Shown here: one piece after another, positions 33,647-44,488 of the stretch
Layout of the letters: each line of letters starts with the position of its first letter
Numbering within the stretch: position 1 is the first letter of the stretch
Assembly: GCA_001662425.1 (NCBI GenBank)
Contig: BDDC01000078.1
Coordinates: forward strand, 24,967-88,966
DNA length: 64,000 nucleotides
From: Chlamydomonas sphaeroides
Taxonomy: Eukaryota; Chlorophyta; Chlorophyceae; Chlamydomonadales; Chlamydomonadaceae
Direction of reading: 5' to 3'
Translations under genes and position numbers: made by a program
The notes under the pieces: model-generated
The model's database searches: none
What the model was told of the DNA's origin: nothing
Seen by the model: the letters and a program-made list of their open reading frames with translations, nothing else

Positions 33647-35693
33647 GTGGCAGTTGGGACGGTCACACGCGCGCGAGCAGTCTGCAGGCTGCCGAGCGTG
33701 GCAGGGTGGGTGGTCTGGCTAGGTGGGGTTGGGGGAGGGCATGTGGGTTGGGGCAGAGCGTGGCGGCGTTGTTGGCCGCCACGCCATGACACCTCGAGGT
33801 TTGCTCCGCAGGAGGACCTTGTCGCGGGCTTGCTTTTACAGTAAAAAAAACTAGGCTTGCTAGGGACGCGGCCTTTGGAAGTCTGCTGGGGGCGTTGCTA
33901 TGAACCGTTGACCTGACCTGATCACTGAGCTTGGTGTCATCCACCGTCGGATTGTGTTCACGGGCGGCGATGTGGCGGCGACATGGCGGGCGCTGCTGCG
34001 GTGCTCGCCGCTGGCACGCCGTACGCCCTGAGGGGCGCGTCGTACGACACGACCCGTCATTTCTGAGGCGGGTGCGCGAGGATACTCTGGACGGGCTTTC
34101 GCAGAGAGGCTTGCGCAGGACCTTATATGTCGCTGTGTGCATTGGGGCTGCTACCAGACCGGCTGCAGACGATGTGGGGCGAGCCCAGATATGATCCAAC
34201 TGTGTGGCCAAGTATGATGAGAACGTCCTGGTCAATTAATGGCCAGCATTGGGTGTGCAATGGAGCGGCAGGCGGCCTGGCCTGCTGTGCGCCCGCCGCT
34301 CTGTTGCCATGAGCTGCTGACATGGGCACAACGGATTGCGTCGCGTGAAAACATTGGTCACATCACCGCACTTTTGCTGAGCCGGCCAGGCAAGGCTGTC
34401 TGTTGGGAGGAGATCAAGAGCTGGCGACACATACCACCTGGCCGGCACGAAACGTTGGGCTGCAGGGCGGGAAGGCGATCTCGTCGGAGGCTCGTCGGAG
34501 GCTCGTTGGAGGCTCCACGATCAGGATTCTGGCGCTAGTGCCTTCGGGCCTGCACGGCCGGCAATCAAGCAAGGGATTGTTCGTTATTGTCAGTGGCACA
34601 CGTGGCTGGCACTGGTACCTTGTGCACGCCGTCTGTCAACGGACGCAGGCGCCGCAATCTGCCATGCACTCATCGCGCGAGACATTCCATTTGGTTACCG
34701 TTACTTTTCGTGGCTCCCAGCCTTTTACTGTGATGCTACCAGGGATGGGGTCACACCCCGGTTGCCGAACCGCCACCCTATGGCGCGCTGCACGTGCTGT
34801 AGTCCTTGCGTGGGTCCTTGTGTGGCTGAGGCTGGCGACGGACGGTTGCGGCGAGCCGCCAGCTACGGCAGCCGTGTGTGGGCTTGTTGCCTGGCCTCTG
34901 CTGAAATAGTTTGGCAGGCCAGAGCGCTTGTGCGCTTGTGCAGCTGTGGCAGCTAGTGTGGACGTTTGATAGTGGGCCAGAAGGGCTCCTGGCTGGGCCA
35001 GGCTGGGTGGTACGGCAGGGGTACGCTCGAGATGGCAGCTAGCAGAGCATCCGTCAGCGCCGGAGAGCGGCTGTCCGGATTCCTGGCACCTGGGATGCGC
35101 CCGAAGGCCCGTTGCCCCCGAGGGCTGCGGCGACCGTGGGCCAGCCCCCCGGGCTTTGCTGCTAGGTATGCGGCGGCGTGGCAGGTTGTGCCTTCGAGCC
35201 ATAGCCAGTACATGCGATGATGGCCACAAGGGGCTGGGCAGGGCTGGGCGCGCGGTTTGGCGGCGGAAGCCATGCGCCGCAGGGCACAGCTTACTGGCGC
35301 CCACGCTCGCAGCGCAGCACAGCGGGGGCGACAGTCAAGAGCTGGACAGCTGGGCGGCAAGTGATCTAGAACACGGGACACAGAGCAGCAGGAGATGTGG
35401 TGGGATCTGAGAAAGGAACACACAATACGCAAGCCCGGAATTGTGCAGGAAATGTGAGTGTAAGGGTGCAACATGCCATCGTACGGCAAGTCCAGAGTTA
35501 ACCGGATGTGGAAAACTAAAGCGGATGGCTCCCAGTCTGCCGCCTACACAAGCTCACGACACATACGAAAGCCTGCACGTTGCCGACGCCGCTGCCACCG
35601 TTTGCCACTAGCCCCTCAGCTTTTAACCCTTCGGTCGCTGTCGTGTGTCGTCCTTCTTAAGTAGCGGCCGTGCACAACCACGGAAACGCGCTT
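33647..35693. other. 2-kb spacer between the family array and the protease
   Basis: This contains the gene 8 3' UTR (with an A-run near 33842) and upstream sequence of the protease. I find no family module, splice-supported exon or RNA gene. It is AT-richer than the exons around it. Confidence 0.5.
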
Positions 35694-38600
35694 ATGGCGC
35701 GCTGTCACATCACCTGGAGCTTCTGCTTGGTGACGGCGCTGCTGCACGCAACTGGTGCGCGAGCTCACGACTAGAGCTACATCAGCATACTGCCTGCTAT
35801 GTCCCCGCGATGTGTTTTATATTGGGAGAATACAGCGTCTATGACGTGCTGGATAAGTCGCTTGGCGACATCATTACAAATGAACCGAATGCCCAACGCG
35901 TGCCCTGCCCGCAGAGTTTCCGCCCGCATTCGCATCGCAGACTGGTAAGATGATTACAGATAGAGGACGTGAAGGGGCGCAAGCGGGCGCTAGACTTCCT
36001 CTGCACCCAGCCTTGCTGGCCTCGTGAGTTAAGTTGCCAAGCCTGGACTGTGGACTGCGTACTGAGCGTGATCACATCAAGCGCGCAAGAATGAAAGGCA
36101 ATTTTTCAGTATAACCTACGGAAACGAGGCCGCGAACTTTGCCGAGTGCGCATGCTTCCGGGCAAGCACGCCGTCGGTTGCCCACGCATGCGCGCCATGA
36201 TGTTGATATTCAATCATTTGTCGAACTGCTGCCAACGGTCGCCTAATCAACGCGAGCACCCAACCTGCCGTTGGCTGCACTTTCAGGCACGCAGCAGCCG
36301 GCCCGCGTCCGCCACGTCGCCATCCCAGCGCCTCATGTCGCCACCCCGTCGACCATAGTCGGCTCAGCAGTCTCGTCCTCTGGCAGCATTGGTGCCGACC
36401 CCACAGCAACGTAAGCGGGTGGACATTCACCAGCAAGGAGCGTGCGTGGCCCAGGCGGGCTTACATCCACGCCACGCGAACGGGGGCTCCCCGGCACGCA
36501 CCCGCCCCAGCCCATCACTCCCGCCGGGTGCCCCTCCACAGCGGCTTCTCGCTGTCGCACTGGTCGGCCGTGCTGCCGTCGGGCCAGACAGTGATCCAGG
36601 GCGCGGCGCTGCCGTCGCACAGCGGCATCCGGGGGGCCGAGCCGCAGGACAGCGGCCCGGGGGCGGCGCGGCGCAGCGCGGTGGCAGGCGGCGACACGGC
36701 AGGGGCCGGCGTTGGCGAGCACACACCCGGTGACGACAGGTCGGAGCTGATGGCCCGGCTGCGTGCGGCGCAGGTGGGAGCAGGGGTCACCCCTGGGGAG
36801 GGGAGGGCTGCGGCCCCGGCCCTCTGTTGCCTCACACCCCTCGTGGTCCTGGCCTGGCCTCGCCCCCACGCACAGGCGGACCCTGCGGCGGCCTTTGGCG
36901 TGTGGTGCCGTACGCACGGCAAGCCGTACGACATGCACGATGGCGGCCTGGGTGCCGAGGTGTACGGCGAGTTCGTGGAGGCTGTGGAGCGGGCGCTGCG
37001 GCACAACGCCGACCCGGCCGCCACCTACACGGTGCGAGTTTGCCGGGTCTAGGCTCTAGCTCCCTCCTGGGCTCCAGTCCCACCTCCCTGCCACTGACCT
37101 TCTCCCCTGACACCCACTGCACCCCCTGCTGCAGATGGACCTCACCCCCGCCCTGGACTGGGCCGTGCGCGCAAGATGGGCCGCCGCCGCCCGGACCCGT
37201 GCAGCAGCGAGAGCCTCGCGCCACGGCGACGGCGAGGAGGCGGCCGCTGGCGTGGAAGGCGAGGGCGACGCCGCCGCCGGCGGTCGAAGGGCGCTGCTGC
37301 AGCGCCGTGCCAAGAGCCCGCCGCCACCTGCGGCAACCGACGCTCCCGGTGGTGGCGGCGGCAGGAAGCGCCAGTCGCCGCCTCCAGCCTCTGGCTCTTC
37401 GGGGCCCGTGCCCTCGGGTGGCGGCCGCCGCAAGCCCCCGCCGCCGGCCGATGGCTCCAGCCCTCCTGCTGGCTCCGGCGGCGGCGGCAGGAAACGCCCG
37501 CCTCCTCCCCAGGCCTCCGCCGCGCCCTCGCCGTCCCCCTCGCCCTCACCATCCCCCTCGCCGTCGCCATCCCCTTCGCCGTCGCCATCCCCTTCGCCAT
37601 CGCCATCCCCTTCGCCAAGCCCAAGCCCAAGCCCGAGCCCGAGCCCAGGACCGGGCCCTGGCAACGCCGATATCAAGGCGTCAGTGTTTGGCTTGCAGAG
37701 GGTAAGGCCTGCACGCGCGCGACCGCTGCCCCCTGCTGCACGGCCCCCCGACATCAGCACCGCCGGCGGCCCGGCGCCCTTGCGCTCGCACGACACAGCG
37801 CTCCCTAAGAGCCACCAACATGCCTCCTGTCGTATGCCAACGGGCTCCATGGACCGGCCCGCTCCTGTCCCTGCAGCTCCCCACCTGCGCTGCACCCGTG
37901 CACGCCCCTCCGCGCCCCTGCCCCTCCGGCCCTCAGCTTCACACCACACACACACACCCCTCGGGCCGACCCGTGCTCTGCCCCGGCCTCGCCCCACCGC
38001 AGCCGTGACGTGTGACCCCCCCCGTGCCCGGCCCCCGCCCCGGGTCCCCAGGCCGACCCGCGGTTCTTTGGGTACACACCCATCGACCCGGCGGTGGCCT
38101 TCCCCGGCCTCGTGTGCCCGGCCTCAGTGGACAATAGGGTGAGGGCCGCGGGACAGCAGCAGGCACGAGGGGATCAAACAGCAGCGTGCACGAGGCGGCA
38201 GGCACGCGGGCATGCCAAGGGGCGCGCCGCGGGCGGCAGTCGTGCAGGCAAATGCAGTTGGTGCACAAGCGCTGCTCGCCTTGCCCGTCCCACCCTCCTC
38301 CCTTTTTGCCCGACACAACAGGCTTACCTGCCGCCTGTCCAAAACCAGGGAGAGGTGCGGCGGGGGGGCGGGTACTGCGGGCGGGCTACTTGTTGAGGTT
38401 GTGTGAATGGGGTTACATCCCATGCCTACGTCGATTATAACTGCGGGCAGCGGCTGCCTGCTGACAGTTGGCCGCAAGACCCCTGCTCAGGGGGGCCTCT
38501 GTTGGCCCATTGGCAGCCTTGCTGCTGGCGGCCAGGTGACCGTGTGAGCAACCCCGCCCCTCCCGCCGCTCCCTCTGCCCCCCCGCCCCCTGTCGCTGCG

Positions 38601-41600
38601 GCGCAGTGCGGCTCCTGCTGGGCCTTTGGCGCGGCGGCGGTGATCGAGGCGGCGTACGGCAAGCTGCTGGGCGCAACCTCGCCCAGCATCAGCACGCAGC
38701 AGGTACGGCAGCCGTACGGCAGTAGTACGGGCTCGCGCGTCAGGGCCAGCACTTCAGGGCTGCAGCCCCGCCAGCTGCCGATCTCCAAGCCAGCCCCCCA
38801 CTCCGCTCCCTTGAGGGCCGCGCGCACCGCACCAGGCAGCGCGCAGCGTGCTCGCAACAAGTTTCAAGTAACAGGCCACACCGTGCCGCGTGTGTGGCCT
38901 CCTCCGCGGGTCCCTCCGCCTGGCTCCGCGCCCTCTCACTCGCCTCCAAACTGCCGCGCTGCTGCCCGGCTGGTCTCGCGACCGCCTCCTGACGCCGCCC
39001 GTGGATCCTCAGATGGTGGACTGCGAGCAGGAGTCGGACGGCTGCGATGGCGGGCGAGCCGAGTTCGCCTTCCTGTACGCCAAGGACAACGGTGGGCGCC
39101 GTGCCGTATCGGAACACCCGCACTCGGAGGGGCCCCAATCGTGGCCGCCCATGGCTCCGCCGGCCTCCCTCCACTGCGGCCCCTCCCCTTCCCTTCCCTT
39201 CCCTCCCCTTCCCTTCTCCTCCGTCTCTTCACTCCTCAGGCCTGCTGCCCAGCTCGCAGTACCCCTACGTCAGCGGGGGCGCCGGGACGCCGGGCTTTGT
39301 CAGCGGGGGCGCCATCGCGGCACAGCCTTGCCGGTCAGGGACCTTCCCGTAAGTCGCTGGCATCTTTTGTCGCTTGTCACGCTTGCCTGACCGGCGTCAA
39401 TAGGACCAGTAGCAGGAGCCTCCTCCCTCCGCGAGGGATACACCCATGTCCGCCCCTGATGGCCCATGCCGGGGCAGCACGCATCGGTTGCTTGCGTGCT
39501 ACCGGCATCGGTAGCTGGTTGGGGGCGGCAGCGTGCCCCAGCCCCAGCCCCAGCCCCAGCCCTGCGTCGCCGCTCATAGTGGGGCCCCCCGCCAGCAGCA
39601 ATTCCTTCCCAGTCCTGCTCCCACACCCGGCCACGCCCCAGGAGCAACGAGGGCCTGCGCCTCAAGGGCTACACGGCGGTGACCTTCGGCGAGGTCCCCA
39701 TGCAGCAGGTGAGTGCGCACAGGGGCGACACGGGCGACACGGGCGGCGGGAGGCACAAGGTGCCGCTGCACCCGCCTGCGCCCAACCCGTGGCCCCGGCG
39801 CCAACACGAGCATCATTGTGGGCACGCACCCGCGCCGTGCGCACATTCGCGTGTTACCCGCCCCACCCCCTGCTCCCCATCCCCGCCAGGCGCTGTGCAG
39901 CGGAGTACCGGCCGTCACAGCCAGCGTGGCCATCTGCCAGGAGTTCATGGTGGGTACCTGCGGCTCGGCCACTGGGACCGAAAGGGGGTGAAAGGCAACG
40001 CGGACGTGTGGATAAGAGGGCCAGCAGTCGCCCACAGCGGCCACTGCCCTCGCCGCCCTCGCGGCCCCGACTCGCCAAGCTCGGGGCCCTCTCACCCTCT
40101 CGCCCCGCCCCGCCGCTCCAGGCCTACAGCGGTGGCCTGTTCTCGCACGACTGCGAGGCCGACCCCGCCTCGCAGCACTTGCTGGCGGTCGTGGGATACG
40201 GCACGGACGCGGCCACGGTGCGGGCCTTGTCGAGGAGGCTGAAGCGGACAGGGGGTTTAGCGCAGGGCAGGGCAGGGCAGGGCAGGGCAGGGCAGGGCAG
40301 GGCAGGGCAGGGCAGGGCAGGGCAAACCGCCATGTTGGGGTCCCTTGCAAGGGGGCTGCAGCATACAGACACGGGTGCACGGCGGGGCAGCGCACGGCGG
40401 GCGGCGTTGAGGGAAGGGCGCGGCCCTGCTAGGTGCAAGGGGGCCGCAGCAGAGCCTGGCGGAGGCCGCCGCATGACAGCCTCATATGAGGCACAGATGC
40501 GCCTGGATGAGGCGCTCGCTCGTCCCCCGCCCTCTGCGCCTCAGGGCCTGGACTACTGGATTCTTCGCAACAGCTGGGGCCCCAACTGGGGCGAGAGGTG
40601 AGTCCGCAGAAGGCCAGGTGGCGGCACGACCGTGTCGTTCCATGGCGCTGTACCCATTGCAAGGCAGCCGGCCCCCGGCCCGCCGCCTAGCCGCTGGCGC
40701 TCCCCTCCCCGCGATCCCCCACCGCTCCGCAGCGGTGGCTACATGCGCATGCTCCGTGGCCGCCACCTGGCGTCCATTGACGGGGTGCGGCAGGGGCCAG
40801 GGAAGGGGAGGGGATGCCGGTGTGGCGCAGAGCCGGGGCGGGACAGAGATGTGCGGGACCGGGATGCCTGGCACCGACGTGGGTGGGCTGCCCCCGCAGC
40901 ACCTACGTGCTCCTCCTCGCTTCGCCATCGTGACATCGGCCCATCCGCGTCGCCCCATCACCCTGCCTCCAAACCCCTCCTGGCCCACAACTGTCCCACT
41001 CCCCCCGCAGGACTTCTCACTGTATCCCTCTCTGGACCTGGGCAACTCTTACCTGCCGCTGGCGGTGGCCCCTGGGAGCAGCAGCCCGGCCGCCTGCCTC
41101 GCCGGCCGCGCATGGCAGGCCGCAGCGCAGCAGGCCGCAGCCGCCACCGGCTGGGGCAGCCACTGGGCTCTGGCGGTGGGCCAGGGCTGCGCCTTCTTCG
41201 GAGCCGCGCCGGGGCAGCCCAGTGCGGCGGCTGCGGAAGCCGCGGCCCTGGCGGCGTGTGAGGGAGCGTACGGCTCTAGCGGCATGGCTCCCAGCAACTG
41301 CAAGGTGTGTGAGGGGTCTGGGGTGGGAGGACGGGAAGCATGAGGTCGGACGGCGGGCTTGCAGGGCTGCCTCCAAGCTGCCCGGCCTTCGAGCTGCAGC
41401 AACGGCTCCTTTTTCGCGGCTCCTGGGCTCCCAACTCCTCTGCGCCCTCTGCCCCACCTCCTCGTGCGCCACCGCTAGGTGCTGATGCGGGACCGCGTGG
41501 GGTGCCCCGACGACGGGTCCTGGGCCAAGCAGCGCGCCGCAGCGCTGGACGCCAGCCCCTACGGCACCTTCTTCGCGGTCGCATGGGCCCCCGACTGCGC

Positions 41601-42153
41601 CACCAGCGTCACCCGGCCCAGCGTCGCATCCGGCGCCGCCACAGCCGCCGCCGCCGAGGCCGCCTCGCTGGCCGCCTGCGCCGCCATCGTCCGCTCCTCC
41701 GCCGCCAACGCCGCCAGCCTGCCCTCCTCGCCCTGCGGTGTGGTGGTCAGCGAGGCGGCGGTGTGCAGCTCCGGGGAGCAGCTGCCAGGCATCCGGGCAT
41801 TCGTGGAGGAGGTCCGGGCGGCCGTGCCGCGGGGCCAGTACTGGGCGGTGAGTCAAGGCACACGTACGCCCCCAACGTAGCTCTCGGCGCCCTGCCGCGC
41901 CACGCCGCACCGCCCTGCCTGGCTCCAACGCCACGGCCTGCTGCCTCGTGCCTCCCCACATCCTCCCCGCCCCCACCAGGTGGCGGCCTCCCGCGACTGC
42001 ATGGTGCAGGCGGCGCAGTTCGGCGGAGCCAGCCAGGAGCGCACGGAGGCGGCCGCCATCGCCGAGTGCGACGCGCAGCACAAGGCCTACCTGGGCGCTG
42101 CGGCGGGAGGCAGCCCGCGAGCATGCGGCGTCTTTGCCAGCGGCCGGATGTAG
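35694..42153 (+). CDS. Secreted papain-family (C1A) cysteine protease with Ser-Pro linker and DUF4189-like tail
   Basis: Nineteen exons join in frame to 912 aa: 35694-35754, 35915-35944, 36287-36410, 36542-36773, 36876-37031, 37135-37701, 38052-38138, 38322-38354, 38607-38702, 39013-39091, 39240-39348, 39642-39708, 39890-39949, 40122-40217, 40545-40597, 40733-40784, 41011-41304, 41479-41847 and 41980-42153. Exon 1 is a signal peptide (MARCHITWSFCLVTALLHAT). Exons 5-6 resemble an I29 inhibitor propeptide (AAAFGVWCRTHGKPYD...EVYGEFVEAVERAL). A basic, then (Ser-Pro)n linker separates it from the catalytic domain. Catalytic residues are Q428, C434 (NQGECGSCWAFG), H586 (QHLLAVVGYG) and N608 (LRNSWGPNWGE). 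After the protease fold, exons 17-19 carry Cys- and Ala-rich repeats with GWGSHWALAVGQGCAFFG and AAAEAAALAAC, like bacterial DUF4189. It probably degrades proteins in a vacuole, wall or medium. The first three exons are the least certain. Confidence 0.85.
37520..37650. repeat. Ser-Pro repeat coding tract in the protease linker
   Basis: A CCNTCG-type hexanucleotide array encodes about 20 Ser-Pro pairs between the propeptide and the catalytic domain. Such (SP)n rods are typical of hydroxyproline-rich, O-glycosylated extracellular proteins of volvocine algae. Confidence 0.85.
40261..40323. repeat. Pentanucleotide repeat (gcagg) in a protease intron
   Basis: About 12 gcagg units lie within the intron 40218-40544. 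They supply many AG dinucleotides but none in a good acceptor context. Confidence 0.88.
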
Positions 42154-44488
42154 GGCGGGCCTGCCTGCGTGTCACATCGCGTGCGGTGCGGCCGCGGTGC
42201 TCAGGCAGTGCGCCTTTGTGAGCTCGTGAGGCAAGTATTCAACGCACGTGCCGAGGCCCCGGTAAGGTACGTACTGATTTGATTGGCCACCAGTACGGAT
42301 GGTACCCTGTGTTGTCTCGTCATGCTTCGCCGGCGGCCAAGACAGCCAATCTGGTAATGCCGACGCCGGCCTGCCGCCCTTGGCGTAACAGCCGGGTGGG
42401 TCCCCGTGCGTGTGATTCTGTTCGAAGTGATTCGTTCGAGGAGAGCGGCCGCCTCTGCGCGGCATTTGGCCAGCGGTAGTTTGTGTGTGTCCCCGGAGCT
42501 AAGCGGCGCCTGCCGTACGCTACCTGTAGCTTGAGCATTCATTTCGGGGTCTCTTGTGACGGCAGCCAATGGCTGCCGCTCCGCGTTTGGGGCGATGGGC
42601 TGGGCGGCGATGGGCCCGGAGGAGGCGGAGGGGATGGCAGCGGCCGCCGCAAGCGGCCGCGACACAGCTAGAGCGGCAGCGGCGGCGGCGTGCGTTAGCG
42701 CCGGCGTGCGTTAGGAGATACGGTCCTGCCGTGGAGGCAGTTCGGGCGGCTAGGTCCGCCCCGTGGGGTGAGGGTACGGAGGTTAGCGTGCCCGAGACCC
42801 CTCAAATAGTCCCAGCTACGACCGCATAATGACCGACGGTGTCTGTCTGGTCTGGATGGCCCCTTTTTGCGGCAAGCCATGCACCCATGCGCAGCTGGGG
42901 AAGTTTGGGAGGGGCGTGTGGCGGTGCCAGGCAACGTGCTATGCCCAAGGGCCGCCGAATCGCAAGTGCTGGTGCTGCTCGCTGCGCTGTGCGGCCTCTG
43001 CGCACGCATGCTTCGAATAATGGTAGATCAGGGCCCACTGCAAGAATGGGGGTATGGGGCCCTCATCCACGACCCTGGAGCAGTCGGCAGTGCGCAAGGG
43101 GCAGGCTTGACGCCCAAGGGCGGGTTGCGCATCGTTCGTTGTGCCTCTTGAGCCGCTGACTTGTGCCTGGGTCGTCCTCATGGCCCTGGCCCGCCTTAAG
43201 CTTATAACGTAGCGATGGCCCCCACATGGTTGGCGTGGTGTGTGGGTGGGGGGGTGCCTGAGCGGTCTCTCGTCTGGCGCGTTGCTTGCTGGCGCTGCGG
43301 CGCTGGCGCACTGGTCGCAGACGGATGTGATGGCAGCAGTACGTACGGCGAGCAGCCGTGTAGCGGCAGCAGTGCTCCCCGAGAGGGCTGGGCATGCGCA
43401 GCCATCAGTGCGCCATTGCGTCTCGTGTGGGTGGTCGCGTACGGCGCATCGACGGGTGAGGGGCCCAACGCCAGGCCACATGGGCTAAGGGTTTCCAATT
43501 ACAACCAGAAGGATGCCAGGAGAGGAGCAGAGACCACCTTGGGCCAAGGGTTGATGCCCAGGGTGGGCCCTGCTTGCGCTTCTGAACTCCGGCTGCGTCT
43601 TGGATCGTATGCTACTGCCGGCGGGGCTGGGCCCGCCTGTGGCTTTTTCCTTATGAACTAGCGTGTGGCTTGATCTTGATCTGCGTGGAAGCGGGGCGCC
43701 AAGCATCACGCGGGCCGAGCGGCGCTGTTACAACGTCCGATGCTTCCTACAAGCGGCGCCTCTGCGCCGCATGACACACGCGGGCTCCGATTCCGGGCCC
43801 TACCAGTACACATACGCTCGCCCGTTGCGGCGCAAGCGCCTCCCGTACACATTGTTCATGCAGCCTCGTCCGACATTGGGTCCACAGCACCGCGAGGCCC
43901 CCGCGACGCACCCGCCGCGGACAGAACCTGCTAGCTAGCGCGGTGGTCCCGACAGCCCACCTACAGGCCAGGCCCGCCGGATCAAGGCCCCTGCGTGCAA
44001 ACAAGAAGGCCCCTGCTTGCCTTCCTGCCCGACAGTTTGCGCGCCCCCGCGCCCGCGGCTGATCACACGCAACAACAGCGCCTTGCCAGTCCGAAGCCAC
44101 ACAGCGCAGCTCCGCCTACCGGTATGCACGCGCCGGCCCCCGCCGGCAGTGGAACTCACGCACTCCCCCGAACGGCCGCTCGCAGCGCAGTCAGCTTCCC
44201 AATCCAGTCTCCCCACCCCTGCACGAAACAAGCGAGACAAACATTGACCCCACTGCGCGCCACTGGCGCCTCCAACCGCCCCGCCCCCAAGACCCAGCCG
44301 TCAGCGCAGTTGCGCCCAAGATGCCCCTGCCGCATGTCCCAACCGCGCATCCGCGCACGCCCTGGATGCCACCACGACTCGGCCCACCAGCAGCGAAAGA
44401 ACCGCCACGCAGAGCATGCCGCGGCCATCACCACCACGGCGAATGCCGTGGTTGCCTACCGGCGATCCTCGGCCGCAGCGTTAGCCTC
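42154..44488. other. Convergent spacer between protease and sulfite reductase
   Basis: These 2.3 kb lie between two genes that converge. The stretch holds the second copy of the dispersed repeat. Open frames on both strands have no motif or splice support. No clear polyadenylation signal was found for either gene. Confidence 0.5.
42722..42912. repeat. Dispersed repeat, copy B
   Basis: Collinear partner of 14-205, about 42.7 kb away in the same orientation, diverged by substitutions and few or no indels. Neither copy has visible terminal inverted repeats, and neither overlaps a supported exon. Confidence 0.8.

Noticed and set aside
35810..35944. Exon MCFILGEYSVYDVLDKSLGD... ending at a GTAAGA donor as protease exon 1
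   Set aside because: It ends in phase 0, which brings a stop in the next exon. The phase-1 signal-peptide exon at 35694-35754 plus 35915-35944 closes the whole frame.
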